Assembly (NCBI GenBank): GCA_029968055.1
Contig: JASCNX010000002.1
Location: forward strand, 496,001 to 560,000
Direction of reading: 5' to 3'
DNA: 64,000 bases
Source: Xenophilus aerolatus
Lineage (GTDB): Bacteria > Pseudomonadota > Gammaproteobacteria > Burkholderiales > Burkholderiaceae_C
Shown here: positions 52,818 through 63,746 of the stretch, one piece after another
How the letters are laid out: each line of letters begins with the position of its first letter
How positions within the stretch are numbered: position 1 is the first letter of the stretch
Notes under the pieces: model-generated
What the model was told of the DNA's origin: nothing
Seen by the model: the letters and a program-made list of their open reading frames with translations, nothing else
The model's database searches: none
Made by a program: the position numbers and the translations under genes

Positions 52818-54476
52818 TCACGCCTGGCCGGGCAGCGGCAGCGGACGGCCGCCGATCACCGTGCCGGCGATGCGCACGTCCTTGAGCCGCTCGGGCGCGG
52901 CGGCCAGCGGGTCGTCGTCCAGCACGCAGAAGTCGGCGAACTTGCCGACCTCCACCGAGCCGACGAGGTGGTCCATCGACAGCGTGAAGGCCGCGCCCAT
53001 GGTGATGGCATAGAGCGCGTCGGCCACCGGGATGCACTCGGCCGTGCCGAGCTGCCGGCCGCTGGAGGTGAGCCGGTTGACCGCGCACCAGGCAGTGAAG
53101 AGCGGCCCCAGCGGCGTGATCGGCGCGTCGGAGTGGATGGCCATCGGCACGCCGTGGCGCAGCGCGGTGGCGCAGGCGTCCATGCGGAAGGCGCGGTCCT
53201 CGCCCATCGTCAGCTCGCGGTGCGCGTCGCCCCAGTAGTACAGGTGGTTGGCGAACAGGTTGGCGCACACGCCCAGCCGCGCCATGCGGCGGAACTGCGC
53301 CTCGTCGGCCATCTGGCAGTGCTGCAGCGTGTGGCGGTGGTCCCAGCGCGGGTGCGCGGCCAGGGCCTCCTCGATGCCGTCGAGCGCGACCTCGGTGGCC
53401 TCGTCGCCGTTGGTGTGGATGTGCAGCTGGAAGCCCTGCGCGTGGAAGTCCTTGATGGCCGCCTTGAGCTCGGCCGGCGGCAGGATCCAGATGCCGTTGG
53501 GCGCACCGTTGTGGTAGCCGGGCCAGCGCAGGCGCGCGGTGAAGCCCTGGATCGAGCCGTCGGCCACGATCTTCACCAGGCCGTAGTGCAGCTTGTCGTT
53601 GCCGGCGGCCTGGCGCGCGCGGATGCGTTCGCCGCCCTGCGCACGGTTCATCGCGCCGTCCATGCTGATGTACGCCGGCACGAAGCGCACCGGGAAGTCG
53701 GGGTCGGCCGTCACCTCGGCCAGCGCCGCGTGGTTGCCGTCTGACAGGTCGTTGACCAGATCGGTCGCGGTGGTCACGCCCGCCAGCTGCGCCATCCGGC
53801 CGAACATGCGCAGGCACTTCGGGTCGGAGCCGGTCACGCGGAACACGTTGCCGGTGAGCCGCGTGATCGGGAACATGGCGGCGAACTCCTGCAGCTCGCC
53901 GTTGGGTTCGCCCGCGTGCTCGCCGCCCGTGAAGCGCGCCACGCCCTCGATCTCGGTGTCGCGCGTGATGCCCGCCTGTTCCAGCGCGGCGCGGTTCACG
54001 TTCATCAAATGCTGGCTGGCATGCAGGACGACCACGGGACGCGTGGTCGACACGCGGTCCAGGTGCTCGACCGTCATGCGCTCGGTGCCGAAGAAGATCG
54101 GGTCGAAGCCCCAGGCCAGCAGCGGCGCCTTCGGGTCCGGCATGCCGCGCTCGACCTCGATCAGGCGCGCGATCACCTCCTCGAAGTCGCGGCAACCTTC
54201 CCACACCTTGCCGTCGGGCGAGGTGCGGGCGTGGTAGCCGACGAAGGTGAACATCCACAGGCCGCCGGCCATGAGGTGCGAGTGGCCCTCGACCAGGCCG
54301 GGCATGAGCACCCGGTCCGCGTAGCGGTCGTCGAGGATGAAGCTGCCGACGGACCGCATGCGCGCCAGGTCGCCCACCGCGAGCACGCGGCCGTCGCGCA
54401 CGGCGACGTGCGTGGCCTCGGGCTGCTGCGGGTTCATGGTGAGGATCTTGCGGGCCTGGAAGACGGTGACGGTCAT
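52818..54476 (-). CDS. YtcJ-like metal-dependent amidohydrolase
   Basis: The 552-residue protein is of the amidohydrolase superfamily, YtcJ/COG1574 branch, which includes N-substituted formamide deformylase-like and related hydrolases. Metal ligands are in MPGLVEGHSHLMAGG, the HIHTNGDEAT block and the Asp in AIHSDAPITPLGP. No signal peptide is seen. It lies between the peptide-type ABC transporter and the metallochaperone GTPase and probably acts on an imported amide or peptide-like compound. Substrate unknown. Confidence 0.87.
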   Translation of the reverse strand: MTVTVFQARKILTMNPQQPEATHVAVRDGRVLAVGDLARMRSVGSFILDDRYADRVLMPGLVEGHSHLMAGGLWMFTFVGYHARTSPDGKVWEGCRDFEEVIARLIEVERGMPDPKAPLLAWGFDPIFFGTERMTVEHLDRVSTTRPVVVLHASQHLMNVNRAALEQAGITRDTEIEGVARFTGGEHAGEPNGELQEFAAMFPITRLTGNVFRVTGSDPKCLRMFGRMAQLAGVTTATDLVNDLSDGNHAALAEVTADPDFPVRFVPAYISMDGAMNRAQGGERIRARQAAGNDKLHYGLVKIVADGSIQGFTARLRWPGYHNGAPNGIWILPPAELKAAIKDFHAQGFQLHIHTNGDEATEVALDGIEEALAAHPRWDHRHTLQHCQMADEAQFRRMARLGVCANLFANHLYYWGDAHRELTMGEDRAFRMDACATALRHGVPMAIHSDAPITPLGPLFTAWCAVNRLTSSGRQLGTAECIPVADALYAITMGAAFTLSMDHLVGSVEVGKFADFCVLDDDPLAAAPERLKDVRIAGTVIGGRPLPLPGQA

Positions 54477-54516
54477 GGTGGAGGGGCGACGGAGAGGGGG
54501 GGAAGGGATGAGGCGC

Positions 54517-55580
54517 TCAGGCTGCCGCGGGCATCTGCAGGGGGCCGACGGGTTGGCCGTCCACGCGCGTCACGCGGTGGCAGGCGACCCAGTGGCCGGG
54601 CTGCATCTCGCGCAGCGTCTGGGGCGCCTCGCAGCCCGGGCCGGCCGCCGGGCAGCGGCCAGCGAAGCGGCAGCCGGCCGGCGGGTCGATGGGGCTCGGC
54701 GGATCGCCCACGAGCCTGATGCGCTGCGCCGCGCGCGTGCGGCCGCCCTGCACGGTGGGCACCGCCGACATCAGCGCCGCGCTGTACGGGTGCAGCGGCC
54801 GCGCGAAGAAGGCCTGGCGCGGCGCGCGCTCGACGACCTGGCCCAGGTACATCACGGCGATCTCGTCGCAGATGTGCTCCACCACCGCCATGTCGTGCGA
54901 GATGAAGAGGTAGGTCAGGCCCAGCTCGCGCTGCAGGCGCGCCAGCAGGTTCAGGATCTGCGCGCGGATTGCGATGTCCAGCGCCGACACCGGCTCGTCG
55001 CACACCACCAGCTCCGGGTTGGTGGCCAGCGCCCGTGCGATGTTGATGCGCTGGCGCTGCCCGCCCGAGAACTGGTGCGGGAACAGATGCTGCTGCTCGG
55101 GCCGCAGGCCTACGGCGGCGAAGAGTTCGTCCACGCGCGCGGCGCGCTCGGCCTTCGTGCCGATGCCCATCAGGTCCAGCGGCGCGCGCACCGCGTCGCC
55201 CACGCGCTGGCGCGGGTTGAGCGAGGAGTACGGGTCCTGGAAGATCATCTGCACGCGCCGGCGGGCCTGGCGCATCGCCTCGTCGCCCAGCAGGCTCAGG
55301 TCGGTGAGGCCCAGGCGCACGCTGCCGGCGGTGATGGGCGCCAGGCGCATCACGGCCAGCGCCGTCGTGGTCTTGCCGGAACCGGACTCGCCCACCACGG
55401 CCAGCGTGGTGCCGCGGCGCACCTCGAAGTTCACGCCGTCGACCGCGCGCACCACCTCCGGCTTGGCCATCAGGCCGTTGCGCGGGCGCGGGAAGTGCAC
55501 CTTCAGGTCGGTGACCGACAGCAGCACGGGCGGGGGCGGTTCGGCGGGGGCGGGCATGTGGGGGAATGGAATCAGATTGG

Positions 55581-55584
<4 letters not shown>
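54517..55584 (-). CDS. Peptide-type ABC transporter ATPase (DppF/OppF-like)
   Basis: The 355-residue ATPase has Walker A GESGSGKTTTALAVMRL, signature FSGGQRQRINIARAL, Walker B ELVVCDEPVSALD and the oligopeptide-transporter C-terminal Cys cluster (CRFAGRCPAAGPGC). The start overlaps the stop of the partner ATPase gene (ATGA). It drives uptake of short peptides or other small amides together with the next three genes. Confidence 0.92.
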
Positions 55585-56615
<1,031 letters not shown>

Positions 56616-57521
56616 CTATCGCTCCCGGAGCTTGGGGTTGAGGGCATCGTTCAAGCCGTCGCCGATCAGGCTCACGGCCAGCACCGTGAGGAAGATCGCC
56701 GCGCCGGGAATGGCCACCGCCCACCAGGACGAGAGCACGTACTGGCGACTGGAGCCGATCATCATTCCCCAGCTCATGAGGTTGGGGTCGCCCAGGCCGA
56801 GGAAGGACAGGCCCGCCTCGAACAGGATCGCCGAGCCGATCGCGAGCGTGGCCGACACCACCAGCGGCGCGATGCAGTTGGGCAGGATCACCTTCCAGAT
56901 GATGCGGGCGTCGCGTGCGCCGATGGAGCGCTCGGCGCGCACGAACTCCATGTCGCGCACCTTCATGAATTCGGCCCGCGCCAGGCGCGCCGTGCCGGGC
57001 CAGCTCACCAGCCCGATCGACAGCGTCACCGTCAGCAGGCTGGGCGAGAACAGCGTGACCACGACCATCGCGAAGAGCAGCGCCGGCAGCACCTGGAAGA
57101 ATTCGGTCACGCGCGAGAGCGCGGCGTCGACCCGGCCGCCGTAGTAGCCCGAGAGGGCGCCGATGGTGATGCCGATGGCCACCGACAGCAGGGCCGCCAC
57201 GGCGCCCACCAGCAGCGTGGCGCGCCCGCCGTACAGCAGCGAGATGGCGACGTCGCGCCCCAGGTAGTCGGTGCCGAGCCAGGCGTCTTCGGCGAGCGGC
57301 GGCGTGAGCGGCGCGGCGCGGATCTCGAAAGGGTCGACGGCGTACACCAGCGGGCCGATGAGGGCGACCAGCACGATGGCCAGCAGCAGCACGAGCCCCG
57401 CCACCGCGGCCGGGTTGCGGGCGAACATGCGCGCGGCCTCGGCCAGCGGCGAGGGCGCCGCGGGCACGGGCAGCACCGGCGCGGCGGCCGGTGCGCTCTT
57501 GGAGAGGGGGAGTGTGGACAT
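56616..57521 (-). CDS. Peptide-type ABC transporter permease (DppC-like)
   Basis: The 301-residue permease has the DppC layout: a cytoplasmic N-terminus, six membrane segments and the EAA coupling loop in IEWKVI-type sequence ([20 protein letters not shown]). The start at 57521 follows a Shine-Dalgarno-like GGAAGCG. 12 nt separate it from the DppB stop. Confidence 0.9.
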   Translation of the reverse strand: MSTLPLSKSAPAAAPVLPVPAAPSPLAEAARMFARNPAAVAGLVLLLAIVLVALIGPLVYAVDPFEIRAAPLTPPLAEDAWLGTDYLGRDVAISLLYGGRATLLVGAVAALLSVAIGITIGALSGYYGGRVDAALSRVTEFFQVLPALLFAMVVVTLFSPSLLTVTLSIGLVSWPGTARLARAEFMKVRDMEFVRAERSIGARDARIIWKVILPNCIAPLVVSATLAIGSAILFEAGLSFLGLGDPNLMSWGMMIGSSRQYVLSSWWAVAIPGAAIFLTVLAVSLIGDGLNDALNPKLRER

Positions 57522-57533
57522 GGAACGCGCTTC

Positions 57534-58508
57534 CTAGCGCTTCTGGATGCGGGGATCGACCAGGCGATAGCACAGGTCGGTGAGCAGGTTCATCACCAGC
57601 ACGACCACCGCCGACAGCAGCAGCACGCCGAGGATCGTGGGGTAGTCGCGGCGCAGCACCGACTCGAAGGCCAGGCGGCCCAGGCCCGGCCAGTTGAAGA
57701 CCGTCTCGACCAGGATGGCGCCGGCCAGCACGTTGCCGAACTGCAGGCCCAGCACGGTGACCACCGGCAGGATGGCGTTGCGCAGCGCGTGCTTGTAGAG
57801 CACCACGCGGTCGGCCAGGCCCTTGGCCCGCGCGGTGCGGATGAAGTCCGAGCCCAGCACCTCGAGCATGCTGGCGCGCGCCAGGCGGCTGTAGTGCGCC
57901 AGGTACACCAGCGACAGCGTGAAGGTGGGCAGCACCAGGTGCCAGAGCACGTCGAGCACGCCGGCCAGGCCCTTGTCGCTGCCGTCGATGGAGCGCATGT
58001 CGGCCACCGGGAAGATCGGCAGCACCGAGGCGAACAGGATCACCAGCAGCATGCCGGTCCAGAACACCGGCGCCGCGAAGCCCACCAGCGAGAGCACCGT
58101 GATGGTCTGCGACAGCCAGCCGTTGGGCTTGCGCGCGGCCAGCACGCCGATGCCGGTGCCCGCCACGAAGGCGCAGATCACCGAGCTCAGCACCAGCAGC
58201 AGCGTGGCCGGGATGCGCTCGCCGATCAGGTCGACCACCGGCAGGTTGAAGAAGTACGAGTAGCCCAGGTCCAGCCGGGCCACGCGCGAGAGGTAAACGC
58301 CCAGCTGCACGGGCAGCGGCTTGTCCAGCCCGTAGCTCTGGCGCAGCTCGGCCTTCAACTCCTCGGACATGCCGCCGCTGGCCCCCGCGATGGTCTCCAC
58401 CGGGTCGCCGGGCGCGGCATGCACCAGCGCGAAGTTGAGCACCACCACGGCCACCACCAGCAGCAGGGCCTGGGCGAGGCGCGAGGCGAGGAGTCGAAGC
58501 AGGTTCAT
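57534..58508 (-). CDS. Peptide-type ABC transporter permease (DppB-like)
   Basis: The 324-residue permease begins with a hydrophobic segment (RLAQALLLVVAVVVLNFALV) and the family PGDPVETIAG loop, and contains the EAA loop GSDFIRTARAKGLADRVVLY. It lies 10 nt after the binding-protein gene and 12 nt before the DppC gene. Confidence 0.92.
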   Translation of the reverse strand: MNLLRLLASRLAQALLLVVAVVVLNFALVHAAPGDPVETIAGASGGMSEELKAELRQSYGLDKPLPVQLGVYLSRVARLDLGYSYFFNLPVVDLIGERIPATLLLVLSSVICAFVAGTGIGVLAARKPNGWLSQTITVLSLVGFAAPVFWTGMLLVILFASVLPIFPVADMRSIDGSDKGLAGVLDVLWHLVLPTFTLSLVYLAHYSRLARASMLEVLGSDFIRTARAKGLADRVVLYKHALRNAILPVVTVLGLQFGNVLAGAILVETVFNWPGLGRLAFESVLRRDYPTILGVLLLSAVVVLVMNLLTDLCYRLVDPRIQKR

Positions 58509-58518
58509 GGCCGGCGCG

Positions 58519-60117
58519 TCACTTCATGTAGACATCGTCCATGGGCGATGCCGGGCCCCAGATCGTGGTCGGCAGGTTGCCCACCTTCTTGCTCGCCACC
58601 GTGTGGTAGGGCGTGAGGTTGATGAAGACGATCGGCACCTCGTCGGTCACGATCTTCTCGAAGGTGGCGTAGTAGGCCTTGCGCTTGACCGGGTCGACGA
58701 TGGTGCCGGCGGCGTTGAGCAGCTCGTCCACCTTGGGGTTGCTGTACGACTGGGTGTTGGTCCAGACGATGGGCTTGATGTTGGTCGACAGGTAGGTGCG
58801 GTGCACGCCGATCACCGGGTCGCCCCAGTTGAAGACGGTGTCCATCGTCATGTCGAAGTCGTGCGCGGCGATGCGCCGGGCCCAGGCCGGGAAGTCGGCC
58901 GAGGCGCGCACCTCCACCGTGATGCCCACCTTCTTGAGTTGCGAGCGCAGGTACTCGGCCACGTTCTTCTGCTGCTCGTCGACGCCGGGCAGGTAGTCGA
59001 TGCTCAGCTTGAAGCGTTCGCCGTTGGCGCCGGCCTTGTAGCCGGCGGCGTCCAGCATCTCGGCCGACCTCTTCAGGTCGAGCGGGTACTTCACGAGGTC
59101 GGGCACGGCGAAGGGGCTGCTCGGCACGATCGGGCCGTCGGCCACGGTGGCGAAGCCGCCCATCAGCGCCTTGGTGATGAAGTTCTTGTCGATCGCGAAG
59201 GCGATGGCCTTGCGCACGTTGACGTCGTTGAGCGGCTTCTTGGCGGTGTTGAAGGCCAGCCAGTTGATGGAGCCGATGCCTTCGTAGCCCTTGTCGGTGA
59301 TCTGCAGGTTGGGGTTGGTCTTCAGGCGCTTGAGGTCCACCGCGCCCACGGCGTAGGGCAGCATCTGGATGTCGCCGCGCTCGACGCCGAGCACCAGCGA
59401 CTGCGTGTCCGGCGTGATGCTGATGATGATCTTGTCCAGGTGCGGCTTGCCGGGAAGGAAGAACTTGTCGAACTTCTCCATCACGATGCGCTGGCCGGGC
59501 TTGAACTCGGTGAGCCTGAAGGGGCCCGACCCCACCACGTCCTGGCTGTTGCGCGCATGGGTCTTCAGGTCGGTGCCGTCGCCGTAGATGTGCTTGGGCA
59601 GGATCGGGCACAGCGCCGGCGACATGGCGAGCACGATGGCCGGGTGCGGCGTGGCCATGCGGATGACGGCGGTGTAGGGGTCGGGCGTGTCCACCTTCTC
59701 GACCGGGCCGAGCATGGTCGAGAACGGGTGGTTGGCCTTGATCGCCATGATCGAGAAGGCGACGTCGGCCGAGGTGATGGGCTTGCCGTCGTGGAACACC
59801 GCGTTCTTGCGCAGGTTGAGGGTGAGCGACCTGGCGTCGTCCGACAGCTTCCACGTCTCGGCCAGGTAGGGCTGCGGGTTCCACTTGTCGTCGAAGCGCA
59901 GCGGGCTGGCGAAGATCTGCGTCGAGGGCAGCGCGGTGGCGATGCCCGACTGCACCGCGCCGTTGAGGTGGCGCGGCGCCTGCGGCGTGCCGATGACCAG
60001 CGTGCCGCCTTCCTTCACGGCCTGGGCCGATGCGGGCAGGGCGAGCAGGCTGCCGCCGGCCACGAGCGTGGCGGCCGCGACGGCGAGGGCACGGCGCGAG
60101 AGGGAAGGGGTGTTCAT
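58519..60117 (-). CDS. Peptide-type ABC transporter substrate-binding protein
   Basis: The 532-residue solute-binding family 5 protein has a signal peptide with RRALAVAAATLVAGGSLLAL ending ASAQA, then GGTLVIGTPQAPRHLN and the SDDARSLTLNLRKNAVFHDG block of SBP_bac_5. Lengthy periplasmic receptors of this family bind peptides, opines, nickel complexes or other amides. It lies 76 nt after the FAD oxidase gene. The ligand may be the compound later oxidised or hydrolysed by its neighbours. Confidence 0.92.
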   Translation of the reverse strand: MNTPSLSRRALAVAAATLVAGGSLLALPASAQAVKEGGTLVIGTPQAPRHLNGAVQSGIATALPSTQIFASPLRFDDKWNPQPYLAETWKLSDDARSLTLNLRKNAVFHDGKPITSADVAFSIMAIKANHPFSTMLGPVEKVDTPDPYTAVIRMATPHPAIVLAMSPALCPILPKHIYGDGTDLKTHARNSQDVVGSGPFRLTEFKPGQRIVMEKFDKFFLPGKPHLDKIIISITPDTQSLVLGVERGDIQMLPYAVGAVDLKRLKTNPNLQITDKGYEGIGSINWLAFNTAKKPLNDVNVRKAIAFAIDKNFITKALMGGFATVADGPIVPSSPFAVPDLVKYPLDLKRSAEMLDAAGYKAGANGERFKLSIDYLPGVDEQQKNVAEYLRSQLKKVGITVEVRASADFPAWARRIAAHDFDMTMDTVFNWGDPVIGVHRTYLSTNIKPIVWTNTQSYSNPKVDELLNAAGTIVDPVKRKAYYATFEKIVTDEVPIVFINLTPYHTVASKKVGNLPTTIWGPASPMDDVYMK

Positions 60118-60193
60118 GCGGTTCACTCCGGATTCGAGAAATAGGAAGAGGGGCGGGGATGTGCAGGACGCGTGCCGCGGCCGGGGGCGTGGC

Positions 60194-61600
60194 TCAGAGC
60201 ACCTCGTCCTTGAGCCAGTACCACTTGTAGAGAAAGCTCTGCCCGAAGCGGCGGAAGGGCGCCGCCCATTCGCCCTGCGCGGGGAAGGGCAGTGCATCGC
60301 GGTAGATGGGCAGCAGCTCGGCGGTGGCGTCGCGCGCGCCCGCGATGCGCTGCGCCATGCGCCGGCCCGCGTGGGCCGAGAAGGACACGCCGTTGCCGCC
60401 GTAGCCCAGCGCGTAGAAGACCTGCTGCGTCGCGTCGGGCTGCGCGACGCGCGGCATCATGTCGTGGCTCACGTCGACCCAGCCCCACCACGAATGGTCG
60501 ACCTGGATGCCGGCGAGCGCCGGGAACTTGCGCGCGATGCCGTCGGTGAGCAGCCGGTAGTGCTGTTCGCGGTGCGCATCGGCGCCGGTGATCGAGCTGC
60601 GGCTGCCGATCTGCAGGCGGTTGCCGGGCAGCAGGCGGTAGTAGTAGCGCAGCGTGCGCGTGTCGGTGATGGCGATGCGGGTCTTGAAGTTGGTCGCCTT
60701 CAGCTCCTCGTCGGTCAGCGGCCGCGTGACCAGGCAGTTCGACAGCACCGGGAAGTAGCGGTTCGTGAGGCTGCGATGCAGCCCCGGCGCGGTGTACGCG
60801 CCGGTGGCGATGCCCACGGCGCGCGCGCGCACCGTGCCGCCGGGCGTGCGCAGGTGGTGCACGCCGTTCTTCGTCTCCCAGTCGATCACGGGGCTGCCCG
60901 GGTGCACGCGCACACCCAGTTCGCGCGCCATCTTCAGGTAGCCGTAGGCCAGCTTGAGCGGATGCACCGAGATGCCCTCGGACTCGTACTGCGCGCCCAC
61001 CGCGTCGCGGTCGTCGAGCCAGTCGCGCCGCACCTCCTCGGCACCGAGCATGCGTGCGTCGTAGCCGAAGTGCTTGCGCATCACCTCGGTCTCGTGGCGC
61101 AGGAACGCCATCTTCTTCTCGCGGTGGGCGACGAAGAGGTGGCCGCCGTGCTGGGCGTCGCAGTCCACCTGGGCGACCAGGTCGGTGAAGGTCTGGAAGC
61201 CGTAGCGGATCTCGGCGTCGAGCTTCTTCGCCACGTCCAGGCCCCAGCGTTCGATCCACTGCGAGCGGTACAGCCGGCCGCTGGCGTTCTGGCCCTGGCC
61301 GCCGTTGCGGCTGGTGCATCCCCAGGCCACACGGTTGGCCTCGAGCACCGTGGCCTTGATGCCGTGCTCCCGGGCGAGGAAGAGGGCGGTGGCCAGGCCG
61401 GTGAAGCCCGAACCGATGATGACCACGTCGGCGTCCGTGTCCTGCGTGACCGGCCTGTCGTCGTCCGGCGGCAGGCCGGCCGAGGCGGCCCACCACGTGG
61501 GTGCGTAGTCGCGGTTGCGGCCCGGCCCGTCGGAGACCAGCGGGTCGTAGGCCGGGTCGTAGGCGGCGAACATCTCGCGCGGTGTGGCGATGCCCATCAT
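60194..61600 (-). CDS. FAD-dependent oxidoreductase, PuuB/DadA-like
   Basis: The 468-residue flavoenzyme has the FAD motif VVIIGSGFTGLATALFLARE (about 59-78) and the strong VAWGCTSRNGGQGQNASGR block typical of gamma-glutamylputrescine oxidase and related amine oxidases. The start ATGATG at 61600 follows GAGGAG. It should oxidise an amine or amino acid, giving an aldehyde or keto acid and peroxide. A peptide-type transporter follows and a MocR-type regulator is nearby, in keeping with amino acid or polyamine use. Confidence 0.88.
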   Translation of the reverse strand: MMGIATPREMFAAYDPAYDPLVSDGPGRNRDYAPTWWAASAGLPPDDDRPVTQDTDADVVIIGSGFTGLATALFLAREHGIKATVLEANRVAWGCTSRNGGQGQNASGRLYRSQWIERWGLDVAKKLDAEIRYGFQTFTDLVAQVDCDAQHGGHLFVAHREKKMAFLRHETEVMRKHFGYDARMLGAEEVRRDWLDDRDAVGAQYESEGISVHPLKLAYGYLKMARELGVRVHPGSPVIDWETKNGVHHLRTPGGTVRARAVGIATGAYTAPGLHRSLTNRYFPVLSNCLVTRPLTDEELKATNFKTRIAITDTRTLRYYYRLLPGNRLQIGSRSSITGADAHREQHYRLLTDGIARKFPALAGIQVDHSWWGWVDVSHDMMPRVAQPDATQQVFYALGYGGNGVSFSAHAGRRMAQRIAGARDATAELLPIYRDALPFPAQGEWAAPFRRFGQSFLYKWYWLKDEVL

Positions 61601-61607
61601 GTGCTCC

Positions 61608-62009
61608 TCAGGCTGCCGGCAGCGCAGGCCGGTTCTTGCGGAACACGTTCTTGACGAGGATCTTGCCTTCCTTGAAGGTGAAGAGGTCCACGCCGTCCGA
61701 CTCGCTGCGCGTGCCGTCGGCGGCGGTGCCGGTGAAGGTCCATTCCGAGACCCCGCGGTCGCCGGCGACGAAGTGGCGGCCGTTGCGCCACTGGGCGTCG
61801 GGGAAGTTCTTCCAGGCCGACTCGAAGGCCGCGGCAACCGCCGCGTGCCCTTCGTGGCGCGTGCCGCAGGCCAGCGGCCCGGCGGCGGTCTCGAACACGC
61901 AGTCGGCGTGCATGAAGGACATCAGGGCCGGCAGGTCGTGGCGGTTCCAGGCGTCGGAGAAGGCGGCCAGCATCTCGACGCTGGCGGGGGGGTGTTCGGC
62001 GAAAGACAT
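61608..62009 (-). CDS. SnoaL-like (NTF2-fold) protein
   Basis: The 133-residue protein has an NTF2-like pocket fold (MLAAFSDAWNRHDLPALMSF, HADCVFETAAGP, VDLFTFKEGKILVKNVFRK). Such proteins are isomerases, hydrolases or small ligand binders. It opens the operon 7 nt before the FAD oxidase and is divergent from the MocR-type regulator. Function cannot be assigned from sequence. Confidence 0.85.
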   Translation of the reverse strand: MSFAEHPPASVEMLAAFSDAWNRHDLPALMSFMHADCVFETAAGPLACGTRHEGHAAVAAAFESAWKNFPDAQWRNGRHFVAGDRGVSEWTFTGTAADGTRSESDGVDLFTFKEGKILVKNVFRKNRPALPAA

Positions 62010-62072
62010 GGCGATTCGGTGGTGGCGCGAAAGATGCAGGGCAGTCTAGGAATCGACCCTCCGAATCCCATA

Positions 62073-62106
62073 GAGCCAGATGCTCCCGATCGTTCGAGCC
62101 ACACGT
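62073..62106. promoter_or_regulatory. Direct repeat, candidate MocR-type operator
   Basis: AGAGCCAGATG at 62072-62082 and CGAGCCACACG at 62095-62105 match in 7 of 11 bases with a 23-bp period, between the divergent SnoaL-like and regulator genes. MocR-type regulators commonly bind two direct half-sites about 20-25 bp apart. The match is short, so this is tentative. Confidence 0.35.
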
Positions 62107-62180
62107 GGCCAGCCATGCACCAACAGCGGGACCGCGCCCCGGCTGTGTGCGCATTCACGCATCGCCCGCAGGGGCAAGGC

Positions 62181-63746
62181 ATGAGCGCGCCCGACCGACC
62201 CGACGCCGGGCTGCCGCTCTGGGCGCGGCTGTTCAAGCTGCCCGAGCATCCGGGGCTGCCGATCCAGGTCCGCCTGCGCGCGGTGGTGGTGCAGGCCATC
62301 CTCGACGGACGCCTGGGGCCCGGCACGGCGCTGCCCTCCTCGCGCGACCTGGCGCAGGCGCTCTCGCTGAGCCGCAACACCGTCACCGCCGCCTACGAGC
62401 AGCTGGTGGAAGAAGGCTTCCTGGAGGCGCGCCCGCGCCGCGGCGTGTTCGTCGCGGCCAATGCCGCGCCTGCGCGCGCCGACGTCGCGGTGCTGCCCGA
62501 CGATCCCTTCCGCACCGCGAGCGCGCCGGCCACCCAGCGGCCGCCCGACTGGCGCCGCCGCGTGCTGCGCTCGCAGACGCAGCGGCCCACGCTGGCCAAG
62601 CCCGAGCACTGGCACGACTACCCCTACCAGTTCGTCTACGGCACCTACGACCCCGAGCTGTTCCCCACCGACGACTTCCGCGAGTGCTGCGTGCGCAGCC
62701 TGAGCCGCGTGCAGCTGCCGCAGTGGACGCCCGACTTCGAGAAGGTCGACGTCGAGGCGCTGGTCGAGCAGATCCGCCAGCGCCTGCTGCCGCAGCGCGG
62801 CGTGTTCGCCCTGGCCGACGAGATCCTCATCACCGTGGGCTCGCAGCACGCCTGCTACCTGCTGGCGGAGGCGCTGTTCGACCGCGGCTCGCGCGTCGGC
62901 TTCGAGGAGCCGGGCCATCCGCACGCGCGCAATTCCTTCTCGGTGCGCGGGCCGCAGATGGTCAACATCGCGGTCGACGACGAGGGCCTGGTGGTCGACG
63001 CCATGCCCGACATCGACTACGTCTTCGTCACGCCCTCGCACCAGAGCCCGACCACGCGCACGCTGAGCCTGGAGCGCCGACAGTGGCTGCTGCGCAAGGC
63101 CGAGCTGCACGACTTCGTCATCATCGAGGACGACTACGAGGCCGAGAACCTCTACGCCGGCGCACCGATGCCGGCGCTCAAGAGCCTGGACACGAGCGGC
63201 CGCGTCATCTACATCGGCTCGCTGTCCAAGAGCCTGTCGCCCGCGCTGCGGCTGGGCTACATCGTGGCGCCGCGCGAGCTGATCGCGGAGCTGCGGGTGC
63301 TGCGCCATGCGCAGGTGCGCCACCCCAGCGCCTTCCTGCAGCACGCGTATGCGATGTTCCTCTCGCTGGGCCACCACGAGTCGCATGCGCGGCGCGTCAA
63401 CGCCATCGTGCAGGAGCGCCTGGCGCGCGCGGCCGACGCGCTGCAACGCCACCTGCCCGACTTCCGCTTCACGCTGCCGCAGGGCGGTGCGTCGCTGTGG
63501 GTCGAGGGGCCCGACTGGCTCGACTCGGCCGAGCTGGCCGACGTGGCGCGCGGCCACGGCGTGCTGATCGAGGCGGGGCGCGTGTTCTACGACCAGCCGC
63601 CGTACCCGTGCCCGCAGTTCCGGCTGCGGCTGTCGTCCATCTCGGGCGCGCAGATCGACGCGGGCATCCGCGCGCTGGCGCTCGCGGTGCAGGAACTGGC
63701 GGCGGCGCGCGGCATCCGCCGCAGCGGCGCCGGGCTCGTGCACTGA
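62181..63746 (+). CDS. MocR/PdxR-type regulator (GntR helix-turn-helix fused to aminotransferase)
   Basis: The 521-residue regulator has a GntR winged helix (VQAILDGRLGPGTALPSSRD, then ALSLSRNTVTAAYEQL) in residues 25-92 and a fold-type I aminotransferase domain with the PLP lysine K350 (YIGSLSKSLSP) and the Asp in IIEDDYE. PLP bound there usually senses an amino compound. The ATG at 62181 follows AAGG and is preferred to earlier codons that cross the divergent promoter. It is divergent from the SnoaL-PuuB-peptide transporter operon and is likely its activator. Confidence 0.9.
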   Translation: MSAPDRPDAGLPLWARLFKLPEHPGLPIQVRLRAVVVQAILDGRLGPGTALPSSRDLAQALSLSRNTVTAAYEQLVEEGFLEARPRRGVFVAANAAPARADVAVLPDDPFRTASAPATQRPPDWRRRVLRSQTQRPTLAKPEHWHDYPYQFVYGTYDPELFPTDDFRECCVRSLSRVQLPQWTPDFEKVDVEALVEQIRQRLLPQRGVFALADEILITVGSQHACYLLAEALFDRGSRVGFEEPGHPHARNSFSVRGPQMVNIAVDDEGLVVDAMPDIDYVFVTPSHQSPTTRTLSLERRQWLLRKAELHDFVIIEDDYEAENLYAGAPMPALKSLDTSGRVIYIGSLSKSLSPALRLGYIVAPRELIAELRVLRHAQVRHPSAFLQHAYAMFLSLGHHESHARRVNAIVQERLARAADALQRHLPDFRFTLPQGGASLWVEGPDWLDSAELADVARGHGVLIEAGRVFYDQPPYPCPQFRLRLSSISGAQIDAGIRALALAVQELAAARGIRRSGAGLVH

